Source of the DNA: Verrucomicrobiales bacterium
GTDB lineage: Bacteria > Verrucomicrobiota > Verrucomicrobiia > Limisphaerales > F1-80-MAGS106
Assembly (NCBI GenBank): GCA_005805305.1
Contig: SYMW01000113.1
Span: forward strand, 1 to 36,443
Direction: 5' to 3'
Length of the DNA stretch: 36,443 nt
The number at the start of each line of letters is the position of its first letter. Position 1 is the first letter of the stretch. Below the pieces are notes generated by a model. The model was not told the origin of the DNA, ran no database searches, and saw only the letters and a program-made list of their open reading frames with translations. Of this stretch, positions 1-9,653 are shown in pieces. The translations under genes were made by a program, and so were the position numbers.

Positions 1-427
1 CGGTGAGGGCGTTGAGGTAAACCGGCAGAGTGGCCACCAAGGTCTTGCCTTCGCCCGTCGCCATTTCCGCGATTCTGCCGGTGTGGAGGGAGTGACCGCC
101 GATCAACTGCACGTCGAACGGGATCATCTCCCATCTAACGGCATGCCCGCGCACGATCACGTCCTTGCCACACAGTCTGCGGCATGTGTTTTTGACCACC
201 GCGAACGCTTCGGGCAGAATCTCAAGCAGTTGCTTGGCGAGTTCATCCGGGTTGTCGATAGCGGATAGCCGCTCTTTCCAAAGGGCGGTTTTTTCCCGCA
301 AAGCTTCGTCCGGCAGCGATTGAAGGGAGGTTTCGAGCTCGTTGATGCGCGCGACGAGTGGGCGCAATTTCGCAATTTCGCGATCGTTCTTCGATCCGAA
401 AATCTTTTTGATAATCAGTCCTAACAT
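1..427 (-). CDS. secA: Preprotein translocase ATPase SecA, N-terminal part (cut by window edge)
   Basis: SecA is the ATP-driven motor that pushes unfolded preproteins through the SecYEG channel. Reading the minus strand from an ATG at 425-427 gives 142 residues that run off the left edge. Visible are the amphipathic start [18 protein letters not shown], the Q-motif region FDVQLIGG (about residues 104-111) and Walker A MATGEGKT (122-129), followed by [13 protein letters not shown] segment of about 12 residues between CRRLCGKD and PFDVQ is longer than in E. coli or Bacillus SecA; I associate this with PVC-group SecA. The gene is divergent from coaD with 176 bases between them. Everything after nucleotide-binding domain 1 begins lies outside the window. 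Identification is firm from the motif order. Confidence 0.95.
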   Translation of the reverse strand, partial: MLGLIIKKIFGSKNDREIAKLRPLVARINELETSLQSLPDEALREKTALWKERLSAIDNPDELAKQLLEILPEAFAVVKNTCRRLCGKDVIVRGHAVRWEMIPFDVQLIGGHSLHTGRIAEMATGEGKTLVATLPVYLNALT

Positions 428-603
428 GCCGGAATGGTAATAGTAATCGGCTAAAGGCAGGGCGTCACGGTGGCGCAACGCGGGGGTGAAGCCGTCCGCC
501 GAGCGAGTGGAACCTAAGGGAAGGCCAGGAATGCGTCAAAGGGAATTGAGACCTGCCGCCCTTCGATATGGCCTTTTTCCGGCGAGGATGGTAAGTTCGG
601 AGG

Positions 604-1116
604 ATGCGCGTCGCGATCTATCCTGGCAGCTTCGATCCCCTGACCAACGGCCACTTGGATGTCATTCAAAGGGCAGCCAAGCTCTTCGACCGAGTCATCG
701 TCGCCGTCGCTGAAAACGAGGAGAAGAGCCCTTTGTTTTCGCTCGAAGAAAGAAAAAGGCTCGTGGAAGAGTCCGTCTTGCACATTCCCATCGTGGAGAC
801 CGACTCGTTCCGGGGACTGCTCGTCGACTACGTCGAACGAAGGGGCGGGCACGCGATTCTTCGGGGTCTCAGGGCCGTTTCGGACTTCGAGTTCGAATTC
901 CAATTAGCTTTAATGAACCGCAAGCTCAACGAACGCGTTGAGACCATCTTCATGATGCCGCGCGACACTTACACCTTTTTGAGCTCTCGCATTGTGAAGG
1001 AGATAGCCCGTTTGGGCGGTGATATCACGAGTTTCGTGCCCCAAAACGTCGCCCTCGCGCTGATGGACCGCGTGGGGATTTCCCCAAAAATCCATCAAAA
1101 GGAGTCCACACCATGA
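604..1116 (+). CDS. coaD: Phosphopantetheine adenylyltransferase (CoaD)
   Basis: Transfers AMP from ATP to 4'-phosphopantetheine to make dephospho-CoA, the penultimate step of coenzyme A synthesis, in the cytoplasm. The 170-residue protein has the usual family length. The nucleotidyltransferase signature GSFDPLTNGH is at residues 8-17, with the T/HxGH element as TNGH, and the second conserved region TFLSSRIVKEIA is near residues 123-134. RGLRAVSDFEFEFQLALMN between them is typical of the family. A GGAGG at 599-603 touches the ATG directly, which is unusually close for a Shine-Dalgarno sequence, but no better in-frame start exists. Its stop overlaps the next gene's start by four bases (ATGA), suggesting translational coupling with the DUF177 gene. 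Confidence 0.96.
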   Translation: MRVAIYPGSFDPLTNGHLDVIQRAAKLFDRVIVAVAENEEKSPLFSLEERKRLVEESVLHIPIVETDSFRGLLVDYVERRGGHAILRGLRAVSDFEFEFQLALMNRKLNERVETIFMMPRDTYTFLSSRIVKEIARLGGDITSFVPQNVALALMDRVGISPKIHQKESTP

Positions 1117-1613
1117 AATTCCGGCTCAACTTGAAACGACTGGAAAAGCAAGACGAGGTGCTGGAAGGCGAGGCATCGCCTGACGAATTGGACCTGGCGG
1201 ATGTTCGTGACCCGCTCGTCTCGATCAACCGGCCTGTCCGATTCAGCCTGACCGCCACTCGATTACAGGAATCCATACTGGTCCAAGGGCGGGTCGAGAT
1301 GGACCTGGATTGCAGTTGCGCGCGTTGCTTGGAACTTTTCACAAAACGCGTTGAACTGGATCCTTGGAACGCGATCATACCCCTGGAGGGCGAGGAACGA
1401 GCGGTGATCAAGGACGATTCCGTGGACTTGACGCCTTACGTGCGCGAAGATATTGTGTTCGCCTTACCACAACATCCGTTGTGTAAGCCGGAATGTCGGG
1501 GGTTGCCCGTGGCGCCAATTAAAACGACGGATTCGGCAGGGTCATCGTGTCAGGACGAGAAATTGACAACACCGTCCGCATGGTCGGCCCTTGACCAATT
1601 AAAATTGAAGTAG
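1113..1613 (+). CDS. DUF177 (YceD-like) protein upstream of rpmF
   Basis: A 166-residue member of the DUF177 family, which almost always sits directly before rpmF, as here (13 bases apart). YceD-type proteins have been linked to 23S rRNA accumulation or ribosome assembly; the role here is inferred from that. Cysteines C67, C69 and C72 (CSCARC) and C124/C128 (CKPECRG) are visible. In many homologues CRGLC continues into CPxCG, but here it reads CRGLPVAP and the downstream Cys pair is absent, with only one later Cys. The C-terminal tail ALDQLKLK still ends as in the family. The start overlaps the coaD stop (ATGA). Either the second metal site has decayed or this lineage uses another arrangement. 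Confidence 0.85.
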   Translation: MKFRLNLKRLEKQDEVLEGEASPDELDLADVRDPLVSINRPVRFSLTATRLQESILVQGRVEMDLDCSCARCLELFTKRVELDPWNAIIPLEGEERAVIKDDSVDLTPYVREDIVFALPQHPLCKPECRGLPVAPIKTTDSAGSSCQDEKLTTPSAWSALDQLKLK

Positions 1614-1626
1614 TTTACCATTATTT

Positions 1627-1815
1627 ATGGGTGTTCCTAAGCGTAAACCGTCGCACAGTCGCCAGCGCATGCGCCGGGCTTACAACAGCGTTTTGAGATT
1701 GCCACAAACCAGCTCGTGCCCTCAGTGTTCCGCTCCCTACATGCCGCACCGAGTCTGTCCCGCGTGCGGATTCTATAAGGGGCGGCAAGTGATTACGATC
1801 AACGCCCTGGCCTGA
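1627..1815 (+). CDS. rpmF: Large-subunit ribosomal protein bL32
   Basis: A 62-residue basic protein starting MGVPKRKPSHSRQRMRRA, the standard bL32 opening. It keeps the zinc-binding cysteines C31/C34 (CPQC) and C44/C47 (CPAC), so it is the zinc-bound form rather than the Cys-less paralogue some bacteria make under zinc starvation. It follows the DUF177 gene by 13 bases and precedes plsX. The rpmF-plsX-fabH order is widely conserved and ties ribosome production to lipid synthesis. The A+T-rich stretch just before the ATG (1599-1626) stands out against the GC-rich surroundings and may help translation start. Confidence 0.97.
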   Translation: MGVPKRKPSHSRQRMRRAYNSVLRLPQTSSCPQCSAPYMPHRVCPACGFYKGRQVITINALA

Positions 1816-1897
1816 ACGGCGCCTGAAAGGTTAGCAAAGTCGGCAGCGAGCCAGGGCCTTGGGCGGTTCTGGAAACGCTCTGTTTCTTTATTCCTTA

Positions 1898-2929
1898 ATG
1901 CCTGTGCGCGTCGCCGTGGATGTCATGGGGGGGGATCGAGGATGTCGGGCCATCATTCAAGGAGTGCGTGAGGCTCTTCAACAACAATCCCGCATCGTCG
2001 AAGTCCATCTGACCGGGGCTCGCGACCAGATCGAGGCCGCTCTAGCCGCGGAGAAACTCACCGACAGCCGAGTCCGCATCGTTCACGCAAGCGAAGTCCT
2101 CACGATGGAGGACAAACCTGTAGAAGGATTGCGCCGCAAGCGTGATTGTTCCATCCTGCGCGCGGTAGATCTGGTGCGCCATCAGGCTGCGGATGCGGTG
2201 ATCTCCGCAGGGAATACGGGCGGGATCGTCGCCTCGTCCACGATTCGATTGCGCATGCTTCCCGGCGTGGATCGGCCAGCCATCGCCACCATCATTCCTT
2301 CTTTGGAAAAGGAGTTCGTCCTGGTGGATTCGGGAGCTAATCCGGAGTGCAAACCCTTGCACCTGGCGCAATTCGCGATCATGGGGTCAGTGTATTCCCG
2401 TCAAGTCCTAGGCCGTGACAAGCCTCGGGTGGGGATTCTGAGCAACGGCTCGGAGGAATCAAAAGGCACCGAATTGACACGCGAGGCGATGAAATTATGC
2501 CAGGCGGCACCCATCAATTTTGTGGGCTACGTGGAGGGGCACGACTTGTTCGAGGACCGCGTAGAGGTCGTTGTCACGGATGGATTTATCGGCAACATCG
2601 TTCTAAAAACCTGCGAGAGCATGGGCCGGGGGATCTTGGCGCTCTTGCGCCGTGAGTTGAGCACGTCGCCTCTGAGAAAGCTAGGGGTGCTGATGGCTCG
2701 CGCCGGCTTTCGAAATATCAAGCGGCGGATGGATCCCGAAGCTTACGGTGGAGCGCCCTTGCTAGGATTGAATGGGCATGTGATTAAAGTCCATGGATCC
2801 GCGGGACCCGTCGCCGTAATGAATGCCCTGAAACAATGCGCCGAAATAGTGCATCACGGAGTGAATGACCAAATTGTGAAAGAAATTGCCGTCTCCACTG
2901 GCGCGGCAGGCGTGCCTGCCCCCGCATGA
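1898..2929 (+). CDS. plsX: Phosphate acyltransferase PlsX
   Basis: Converts acyl-ACP and phosphate to acyl-phosphate, the acyl donor used by PlsY in the first step of phosphatidic acid synthesis; a peripheral membrane enzyme. The protein is 343 residues. I start it at the ATG at 1898 because the family begins with an I/VAVDxMGGD motif, seen here as VRVAVDVMGGD at residues 3-13. A TTG at 1859 would add 13 unconserved residues. Other family segments are ISAGNTGG, LVDSGANPECKP, LSNGSEESKGT, VTDGFIGNIVLKT and YGGAPLLGLNG. The stop overlaps the fabH ATG by four bases (ATGA), so the two are probably translated together. Confidence 0.96.
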   Translation: MPVRVAVDVMGGDRGCRAIIQGVREALQQQSRIVEVHLTGARDQIEAALAAEKLTDSRVRIVHASEVLTMEDKPVEGLRRKRDCSILRAVDLVRHQAADAVISAGNTGGIVASSTIRLRMLPGVDRPAIATIIPSLEKEFVLVDSGANPECKPLHLAQFAIMGSVYSRQVLGRDKPRVGILSNGSEESKGTELTREAMKLCQAAPINFVGYVEGHDLFEDRVEVVVTDGFIGNIVLKTCESMGRGILALLRRELSTSPLRKLGVLMARAGFRNIKRRMDPEAYGGAPLLGLNGHVIKVHGSAGPVAVMNALKQCAEIVHHGVNDQIVKEIAVSTGAAGVPAPA

Positions 2930-3966
2930 GTGCCACCCCTCCTGAGAAAACGCTCACCAACCCCCGCGCCAAACACGGGTTCATCGCCCGCACTTGTTCG
3001 ATCGCGGCGGTCGGAGCCTACGTTCCCGAACGAGTGCTCACCAACGCCGAACTGGAGCGCGTGGTGGATACTTCCGATGAATGGATTACCTCGCGGACCG
3101 GGATCAAAGAGCGGCGCGTGGCCGCCGTGGGCGAACACACTTCCGACCTCGCTGCCGCGGCGGCTCTCCGAGCCATGGAAAGGGGAGGCATCAAGCCGGA
3201 ACAGATCGATCTGATCATCGTCGCCACCATCACGCCAGATATGCCGTTCCCGGCGACAGCTTGTTTGGTGCAGCAGAAAATCGGAGCTCGCAACGCGGCC
3301 GCGTTCGACTTGGAGGCCGCCTGTTCCGGCTTCATTTTCGCGCTCGAGGTCGGGCAACAGTTCATCATGTCCAGGACTTATGACACCGTCTTGGTCATCG
3401 GCGCGGAGAAACTGACATCGATCATCGATTGGAAAGATCGCAACACCTGCGTCTTGTTCGGGGATGGCGCGGGAGCCGCCATTTTGCAGAATCGTCCGAA
3501 CACGCACGGTTTGCTGACCGTCTGCATGGGCGCCGACGGTTCAAAGGCAAATCTCCTTTCGATGCCTGGAGGAGGCAGCCGATGTCCGGCGACCGCGGAG
3601 TCCGTGGGCAGCCGATTGCACTACCTCCGGATGGACGGCAAGGAGACCTTCAAGAACGCGGTTCAAGCGATGTGCCAAGCCGGACGCGAGGTGATGCGTC
3701 GGTGCAATATCGACATCTCCCAAATCGAGTGCATCATCCCGCACCAAGCAAACCAGCGGATCCTCGACGCCGTCGGGGAACGCCTTGGAGCGCAACCCGG
3801 GCAGGTTTTCATGAATTTGGACAGGTTCGGCAACACCTCGGCGGCATCGGTTGCCATCGCGCTGGATGAAGCCGTCGAGACGGGCCGCATCGAGAGGGGC
3901 GATTTGGTGCTGCTGCTTGTGTTCGGGGCCGGATTGACTTGGGGCGCCGCGGTCATCGAATGGTAA
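2926..3966 (+). CDS. fabH: 3-oxoacyl-ACP synthase III (KAS III)
   Basis: Condenses acetyl-CoA with malonyl-ACP to start type II fatty acid synthesis. The 346-residue protein has the Cys-His-Asn triad: C133 in EAACSGF, H273 in IPHQANQRI and N303 in GNTSAAS. DTSDEWITSRTGIKERR near residues 48-64 and FGDGAGAAIL near 178-187 are further family marks. The N-terminus is about 20 residues longer than in E. coli FabH; a later start would be needed to remove it, but the ATGA overlap with plsX supports 2926. It is the last gene of the coaD to fabH run. The 123 bases that follow hold no gene I can see. Confidence 0.96.
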   Translation: MSATPPEKTLTNPRAKHGFIARTCSIAAVGAYVPERVLTNAELERVVDTSDEWITSRTGIKERRVAAVGEHTSDLAAAAALRAMERGGIKPEQIDLIIVATITPDMPFPATACLVQQKIGARNAAAFDLEAACSGFIFALEVGQQFIMSRTYDTVLVIGAEKLTSIIDWKDRNTCVLFGDGAGAAILQNRPNTHGLLTVCMGADGSKANLLSMPGGGSRCPATAESVGSRLHYLRMDGKETFKNAVQAMCQAGREVMRRCNIDISQIECIIPHQANQRILDAVGERLGAQPGQVFMNLDRFGNTSAASVAIALDEAVETGRIERGDLVLLLVFGAGLTWGAAVIEW

Positions 3967-4089
3967 GCCCACCTTGCCCCAGTTGAAATCGGGGTCGCGA
4001 GTCAAGAATCAAGGCGGCGCGGGAGAAGGATTGAGCTATTTTGATCCCATTGACCTTCCTTAGTGAGATGGTAGAATCTGGGTAAGACT

Positions 4090-4416
4090 ATGTCATTAAG
4101 AAGGCTCGACAGCTTGGGGTCCTTCTCTCCCCGTGCTTTCCATCACGGGAGGAACCATCTTAGCTTCAGCGCCGATTCCACCCGCCTGCGAAGCAATGGC
4201 ATCGAGTTTCGATCCCCAATCCCCATCGCGGTCTGGCTCGAAATGGCAGTTGAGCTCGATGCTGGCGAGTCTGGTGAGCCCGTTGTCTGCAATGGCATCG
4301 TGGTTTCCTGCGTCGGTGACTGCCTCATGGGCTACACGATCTGCATTGTCTTTCTCAGCTTGAACGAGGCGTCGCAACGGCGGCTCTCCCAAATTGTCGA
4401 TTCTCGACTGGCGTAG
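4090..4416 (+). CDS. Small PilZ-like domain protein upstream of pilT
   Basis: A 108-residue cytoplasmic protein whose second half reads like a PilZ beta-barrel: GIEFRSPIPIAVWLEMAVEL (37-56), CNGIVVSCVGD (67-77), then GYTICIVFLSL and a closing helix. PilZ domains bind cyclic di-GMP through RxxxR and D/NxSxxG. Here the first motif is unclear and the second is replaced by RLRSNG, so nucleotide binding is doubtful and a protein-binding, PilZ-fold role as in type IV pilus PilZ proteins is more likely. It ends 27 bases before a pilT-type gene on the same strand, which supports a role in pilus or twitching control. A much longer antisense frame across this region is a shadow of pilT. The call rests on pattern and context only. 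Confidence 0.7.
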   Translation: MSLRRLDSLGSFSPRAFHHGRNHLSFSADSTRLRSNGIEFRSPIPIAVWLEMAVELDAGESGEPVVCNGIVVSCVGDCLMGYTICIVFLSLNEASQRRLSQIVDSRLA

Positions 4417-4443
4417 TATTGAATCGGCCGCTAGCCTGGGCCC

Positions 4444-5535
4444 ATGGAAATTTTCCATCGCATTCTTCATACTGCCATCGAAGGCGGGGCTTCGGACGTC
4501 CACATCAAGATTGGCCACGCGGTCATTTTCCGAATCAACAGGCAACTCATCGCCATCGAGTGCCCATTCCCCAACGCCGAATGGATGAACAAGATCGTCT
4601 CGACCATCGTCCCGCCCCATGCCCTCAAGCGTCTCGAAACGGAGAGAGAGGTGGATTTTTCGTATTATGAGCCTGGAGTGGGCCGCTTCCGCACAAATCT
4701 CTTTCAACAGAAAGGCGAGTTTTGTCTCGCGATGCGTTACGTGAAAACAAAGGTGCCCAGTTTCACGGAACTCGGTCTCTTGCCGGTTTTGAAAAAAATC
4801 GCCGAGGCGCCGCGCGGTATCGTTCTCCTGGCCGGCTCCACCGGATGCGGCAAGTCCACGACCCTCGCCGCCATGATCGAGCACGTCAACGCCACTTTCA
4901 AAAAGCATATCGTGACGCTCGAGGATCCCATCGAGTTTGTTTTCGAGGACAATCAATCCGTCGTGGAGCAACGGGAAGTGGGCTTGGACACCCTCTCTTT
5001 CGAGCACGGCCTTAAACACATCCTCCGCCAGGACCCCGATATCATCATGGTCGGGGAAATGCGCGATTCGATTAGTTTTACCGCCGCGATGAGCGCGGCC
5101 GACACCGGGCATCTCGTCCTGTCCACGCTGCATACCACCACCGCCTCCCAGTCCATCACTCGCATTCTTGACTTCTTCAAAGCCGACGAACGCGAACAGA
5201 TCCGCCGGCAGCTCGCCGGCACGCTTCAGGCCGTCGTCTGCCAGCGCATGGTCACCACTCTCAATGGCAGTTTGACGCCCGCCTTGGAAATCATGGTCAA
5301 CACCCCCACGGTCCGCAAATTGATAGAAGAAAACCGGCTCGACAAGCTCGCCCTGGCCATCGAGATGGGAACCGACGACGGCATGCAGAATTTCAATCAG
5401 GCCTTGTTCCAACTAGTCAAGGACCGGAAAGTCTCGGAGAAAGAAGCGCTCGCCAAAGCCAGCAATCCGCAGGCGCTGGAGATGAATTTCAAAGGCATTT
5501 TCCTCGACGAAGGCCGCCGCATCCTCGGCAACTAA
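4444..5535 (+). CDS. pilT: Type IV pilus retraction-type ATPase (PilT/PilU family)
   Basis: A hexameric secretion ATPase that powers pilus retraction at the inner membrane base. The 363-residue length fits PilT/PilU. The N-terminal domain has GASDVHIK (15-22). Walker A is GSTGCGKST (131-139), the Asp box is TLEDPIEF (158-165), Walker B is [12 protein letters not shown] (197-208) and the His box is [11 protein letters not shown] (221-231). The PilT C-terminal motif AIRNLIRE appears as the variant TVRKLIEE, so PilU or a lineage-specific PilT remains possible. No pilin or assembly genes are in the window. It follows the PilZ-like gene and precedes purL by 76 bases. Confidence 0.93.
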   Translation: MEIFHRILHTAIEGGASDVHIKIGHAVIFRINRQLIAIECPFPNAEWMNKIVSTIVPPHALKRLETEREVDFSYYEPGVGRFRTNLFQQKGEFCLAMRYVKTKVPSFTELGLLPVLKKIAEAPRGIVLLAGSTGCGKSTTLAAMIEHVNATFKKHIVTLEDPIEFVFEDNQSVVEQREVGLDTLSFEHGLKHILRQDPDIIMVGEMRDSISFTAAMSAADTGHLVLSTLHTTTASQSITRILDFFKADEREQIRRQLAGTLQAVVCQRMVTTLNGSLTPALEIMVNTPTVRKLIEENRLDKLALAIEMGTDDGMQNFNQALFQLVKDRKVSEKEALAKASNPQALEMNFKGIFLDEGRRILGN

Positions 5536-5611
5536 GAGCCCGGAACCCCGCCTCGATCCAAATCCAAATCTCGACTTCTCCTTTCGCAGGCCCGCACCCT
5601 TCCACGACGCA

Positions 5612-7936
5612 ATGACTGAACCGTCGATCACTCCCGAGCTCGTCAGACTCCACAACCTCACTCCTGACGAGTACCAACGTATTTTGGATCTGCTGGGCCG
5701 CGAGCCGAGCCACACTGAACTGGGAATTTTTTCAGTCATGTGGAGCGAGCATTGCTCCTACAAAAACACACGGCCGCTGCTCAAGACGTTTCCGACGAAA
5801 TCGCCCAAGATCTTGGTGGGGGCCGGCGAAGAGAACGCCGGCATCATCGACGTGGGGGACGGGTTGGCGATCGCCTTTAAAATCGAGTCGCATAACCACC
5901 CGAGCGCGGTGGAGCCGTTCCAGGGCGCCGCCACGGGAGTCGGCGGCATCATCCGGGATATCTTCACGATGGGTGCGCGCCCTGTCGCCGCTCTCAATTC
6001 GCTGCGCTTCGGCGACATCGCCAACCCCCAGGTTCGGCGGCTCTTCAGCGGCGTGGTGAGCGGCATCGCCCATTACGGAAATTGTTTCGGGATTCCCACG
6101 ATCGCCGGGGAAGTGTGTTTCGACAAATCCTACGAAGGCAACCCGCTCGTCAACGCCTTCTGCTTGGGGGTGCTCCGCCACGAGCAGATCGCGCGGGGCG
6201 CCGCTCGGGGAGTCGGCAATCCAGTTTTCTACGTCGGCCCCGCCACAGGCCGCGATGGCTTGGCGGGGGCCGCATTCGCGTCCCAAGATCTCACCGAAGA
6301 ATCTTCCCAGCAGCAGCGCGGCGCGGTGCAAGTGGGCGACCCGTTCATGGAAAAGCTTGTGTGCGAGGCGTGTCTCGAACTGCTGGCCACGGGCGCGGTC
6401 GCCGGCATCCAGGACATGGGAGCCGCGGGGCTCACTTGCTCAACTTGCGAAACGGCGGCCCGTGCCGGAACGGGCATTGAGATCGAGCTCGATAAGGTGC
6501 CGCAACGGGCACCGGGCATGACGTCCTACGAGATCATGTTGAGCGAATCCCAGGAGCGCATGCTGATCATCGTCAAAAAAGGCCGCGAGGCCGACGTCAA
6601 ACGGATTTTTGACAAATGGGATCTTCCGTGGGCCGAGATCGGCGTGGTGACGGACACGGGGCGCATGGTCGTTCGACATGGCGGCCGCGTGGTGGCGGAT
6701 CTGCCCGCCAAGAAGCTGGCTGATGAGGCGCCGGTCTATCAGCGAGAATCTCGCGAGCCCGAGTACTTGGCCGCAGTCCGGAACTTTTCACTGGATGGAG
6801 CAGTTCAGCCAGGCGATCCCATGGCGATTCTTCCAAAATTGTTGAGCTGGCCCACCATCGCCTCAAAAAACTGGGTCTACCGGCAATACGACCACATGGT
6901 TCGAAACGGATCGGTCGTCTGCCCGGGCAGCGACGCCGCGGTGATTCGGATCAAGGCGGACTCCCTGCCGCCGCTGCCAGGCGAAACGCTGAACGACGTG
7001 GGACTGGCGCCGATCGCGGACAAGCTGGTGGCCATGACGGTTGATTGCAATGGGGTGTACTGTTATCTGGACCCCTATGAAGGCGGTAAAGCGGCGGTGA
7101 CGGAGGCTGTGAGGAATCTCGCCTGCACGGGCGCTGCGCCTCTCGGGGTGACGGATAATTTAAATTTTGGAAACCCCCACAATCCGGAGCTGTTTTTTCA
7201 GTTGAAAGAAAGTGTTCGAGGGCTAGCGGACGCTTGCCGGGCATTTCAAACGCCCGTGACGGGTGGCAACTGCAGTCTGTACAATCAAAGCCCCTCGGGG
7301 GCGATTGATCCCACGCCAACCGTGGCGGTGGTCGGATTGGTAGAGGCGCCTGAGCACATCACCACGCAATGGTTTAAGAACGAAGGGGACGCCGTCATTC
7401 TATTGGGTGATATCGTGGATTTGGACGATCCGTTGCTGGGAATTGGGGGCAGCGCGTATCTGCAGGTCATCCACGGATTGAAGACGGGGCTCCCGCCGCG
7501 TTGTCCGCTGGATCACGCGATCCGCTTGCACGACACTCTTCTTGGTTTGATCCGCGAAGGGCTGGTGAAGAGCGCTCACGACTGCAGCGAAGGCGGCCTG
7601 GCGGTGGCTCTCGCCGAATCCTGCATCAGCCGCAACGAGGGCCGCGGTACTCCCGCCTTGATCGGGGCGCGCATCGATCTCACACCCCTTGGGACTCCGA
7701 GCCGGTGGGACGCGCTATTGTTCGGCGAGACTCAAAATCGGGTCGTGATTTCGACACCCCCGGAGCGCGCCGATTTGGTGTTGGAACGGGCCTCGATAAA
7801 GCGTGTCCCCGGGTTTGTGATTGGGCGTGTTGAAGGCTCTCGCTTGCATTTGACCACGAAACAGGGTGGCTGGGATTGGGATTTGGAGGCGTTGCACGAC
7901 GCGTGGTGGAACTCGATCGCGCGGGCTATGCGATGA
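5612..7936 (+). CDS. purL: Phosphoribosylformylglycinamidine synthase subunit II (PurL, small type)
   Basis: The ATP-dependent synthetase subunit that turns FGAR into FGAM in purine synthesis, using ammonia from PurQ with PurS as partner. The 774 residues match the small PurL class rather than the roughly 1300-residue fused form. Visible motifs are [10 protein letters not shown] (44-53, with the family's His), [17 protein letters not shown] (82-98), [12 protein letters not shown] (101-112), and in the second half DNLNFGNP and [10 protein letters not shown]. purQ and purS are not adjacent and must be elsewhere. The intergenic stretch after the gene holds no clear gene. Confidence 0.97.
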   Translation: MTEPSITPELVRLHNLTPDEYQRILDLLGREPSHTELGIFSVMWSEHCSYKNTRPLLKTFPTKSPKILVGAGEENAGIIDVGDGLAIAFKIESHNHPSAVEPFQGAATGVGGIIRDIFTMGARPVAALNSLRFGDIANPQVRRLFSGVVSGIAHYGNCFGIPTIAGEVCFDKSYEGNPLVNAFCLGVLRHEQIARGAARGVGNPVFYVGPATGRDGLAGAAFASQDLTEESSQQQRGAVQVGDPFMEKLVCEACLELLATGAVAGIQDMGAAGLTCSTCETAARAGTGIEIELDKVPQRAPGMTSYEIMLSESQERMLIIVKKGREADVKRIFDKWDLPWAEIGVVTDTGRMVVRHGGRVVADLPAKKLADEAPVYQRESREPEYLAAVRNFSLDGAVQPGDPMAILPKLLSWPTIASKNWVYRQYDHMVRNGSVVCPGSDAAVIRIKADSLPPLPGETLNDVGLAPIADKLVAMTVDCNGVYCYLDPYEGGKAAVTEAVRNLACTGAAPLGVTDNLNFGNPHNPELFFQLKESVRGLADACRAFQTPVTGGNCSLYNQSPSGAIDPTPTVAVVGLVEAPEHITTQWFKNEGDAVILLGDIVDLDDPLLGIGGSAYLQVIHGLKTGLPPRCPLDHAIRLHDTLLGLIREGLVKSAHDCSEGGLAVALAESCISRNEGRGTPALIGARIDLTPLGTPSRWDALLFGETQNRVVISTPPERADLVLERASIKRVPGFVIGRVEGSRLHLTTKQGGWDWDLEALHDAWWNSIARAMR

Positions 7937-8288
7937 GCCTCCGCAATCCTGGAAACCCAGTTCGTTCCCCCCATTCGCGGGTCGGAACTTGGCTTCGCGT
8001 TCGCCTCGCCTTTCTTGTTTGTGAAATTGTGTCCCTCAGCTTGGGGGGTCCGATCCTGTGCCAATGCTTGCGGATATTTCCCACGACATCCAAGTTCAGA
8101 CCTCAGGGTTTCGGAGGCCTTTCGTGAAAAAGAATGGAGTGCGCGTTTCGCTCCCGGAGTCTGATCCTTGTTCATCGGGTCGAATCTCAGAATCTCTGCC
8201 GCTCGGTGAAGGCGTTGGGGCGGCTCGCAGGCAAGCTTCGTTTTCAAGCTTCACTTGACCGATTGCGGCGCTTAGGTTGGTGGCCACG
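7937..8288. other. Intergenic stretch without a convincing gene
   Basis: 352 bases separate purL from the next gene. The short frames crossing it lack family-like sequence or a ribosome-binding site. At about 8188-8232 one plus frame translates to LPLGEGVGAARR and the minus frame to APTPSPSGRDSE, which resembles the way short GC-rich extragenic palindromic repeats translate in many genomes. It may be a decayed repeat. A promoter for the aminotransferase gene presumably lies here, but I cannot point to one. Confidence 0.5.
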
Positions 8289-9602
8289 ATGGATGCAACG
8301 GACACCGCCACATCTCCGCGGGCCGCGACTCAAGCCCAAGGGGATCAGGAATTCCCGCAAGAGTTTCCTGCGCTTCAACCCGCGTCAGTCTGGCCGCTTG
8401 ATCCAGCCGTAGCTTTCTTGAATCACGGCTCGTTTGGAAGTTGCCCTTCACCCGTGCGGGCGGCTCAGGATGCCTATAGAAAGCGCCTGGAGTTGGAGCC
8501 CATTGACTTCTTGGTGCGGGACCTCGAACCCCTCCTGGACCACGCTCGGGAAGCGCTGGCCTTATTCGTCGGCGCGCGGCCCGGCAATCTGGTTTTTGTG
8601 CCCAACGTCACAGCGGGAGTCAACACGGTGCTTCGATCCTTGAAATTCTCTCCTGGCGATGAGCTGCTCGTGACCAATCAGGAATATAACGCCTGCCGCA
8701 ACGCGCTTAATTATGTCGCCGAATTCTGGGGCGCGACTGTGGTTGTGGCGCACATCCCCTTCCCGATCAGCCACCCCGACCAAGCTTTGCAGGCTTTGCG
8801 ATCCGCCATCACGTCCCGCACGAAGCTCGCGTTGGTGGATCACGTCACGAGCCAAACCGGCCTCGTGATGCCAATCCCAGAGATCATCCGGATGCTGCAA
8901 GAACGTGGAGTTTGGGTGCTGGTCGATGGATCGCACGCTCCGGGGATGGTCCCGCTGGCTTTGGAAGAATGGGCCCCGGAGTTCTACACCGCCAACTGCC
9001 ACAAATGGATCTGCGCTCCCAAAGGAGCTGGATTCTTGGTCGTGAAGGAATGCTTGCAGTCTAAGATCAGACCCCTCGTCATCAGCCACGGTGGGAACTC
9101 CTCGCGAACGGATCGATCGCGCTTTTTGATCGAGTTTGCCTGGCCAGGCACTCACGATCCCTCGGCGTTCCTTTCAGTGCCCCACGCCCTTGAGTTCATG
9201 GGATCGATCCTGCCAGGAGGATGGCCAAGCCTGATGGCGCGCAACCGCGCGCTGGCGCTGGCGGCGCGGGCCAAACTCTGCGACGCGATCCAAATCGCGC
9301 CACCGGCCCCCGAGCTAATGATCGGCTCGCTAGCGGCGGTCCCGATTCCCGATAGCCCTTCGAGCATCAAACCGGAATCACCTCTTTATATCGATGCCCT
9401 CCAAGAGACCCTCAGATGGGAACACCAGATCGAGGTTCCCATCATTCCATGGCCCGTGTGGCCTAAGCGCCTCTTGCGAGTTTCCGCCCAGGCCTACAAC
9501 TTCCTGGGTCAATACGATCAGTTGTGCTCGTCGCTGGCGCCGCACCTACGCGGTCCCAACAGGAACGGCCGAACTCCAGAACATTCACGCGCTCCCGCAT
9601 AG
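8289..9602 (+). CDS. Class V PLP-dependent aminotransferase (isopenicillin N epimerase-like)
   Basis: A 437-residue fold-type I PLP enzyme of the class V family, closest in pattern to proteins annotated as isopenicillin N epimerase-like or cysteine desulfurase-like; the true substrate cannot be told. The opening LDPAVAFLNHGSFGSCP is typical of the epimerase-like group. The cofactor site shows VDGSHAPGM (Asp 213, His 216) and the Schiff-base lysine in ANCHKW (about Lys 239), followed by PKGAGFL. A late RVSAQAYN contains the expected substrate-carboxylate arginine region. I chose the ATG at 8289; TTG at 8277 and GTG at 8280 are in-frame alternatives. No biosynthetic cluster surrounds it. Confidence 0.88.
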   Translation: MDATDTATSPRAATQAQGDQEFPQEFPALQPASVWPLDPAVAFLNHGSFGSCPSPVRAAQDAYRKRLELEPIDFLVRDLEPLLDHAREALALFVGARPGNLVFVPNVTAGVNTVLRSLKFSPGDELLVTNQEYNACRNALNYVAEFWGATVVVAHIPFPISHPDQALQALRSAITSRTKLALVDHVTSQTGLVMPIPEIIRMLQERGVWVLVDGSHAPGMVPLALEEWAPEFYTANCHKWICAPKGAGFLVVKECLQSKIRPLVISHGGNSSRTDRSRFLIEFAWPGTHDPSAFLSVPHALEFMGSILPGGWPSLMARNRALALAARAKLCDAIQIAPPAPELMIGSLAAVPIPDSPSSIKPESPLYIDALQETLRWEHQIEVPIIPWPVWPKRLLRVSAQAYNFLGQYDQLCSSLAPHLRGPNRNGRTPEHSRAPA

Positions 9603-9653
9603 CCCGCATACCTTTGAAGGCCAATCCAATTCCCGGCAATTTCCGCCGCTAAC

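Noticed and set aside
4096-5412. 438-codon minus-strand open frame
   Set aside because: Antisense to pilT and the PilZ-like gene; its translation has no family pattern while the plus strand shows clear ATPase motifs.
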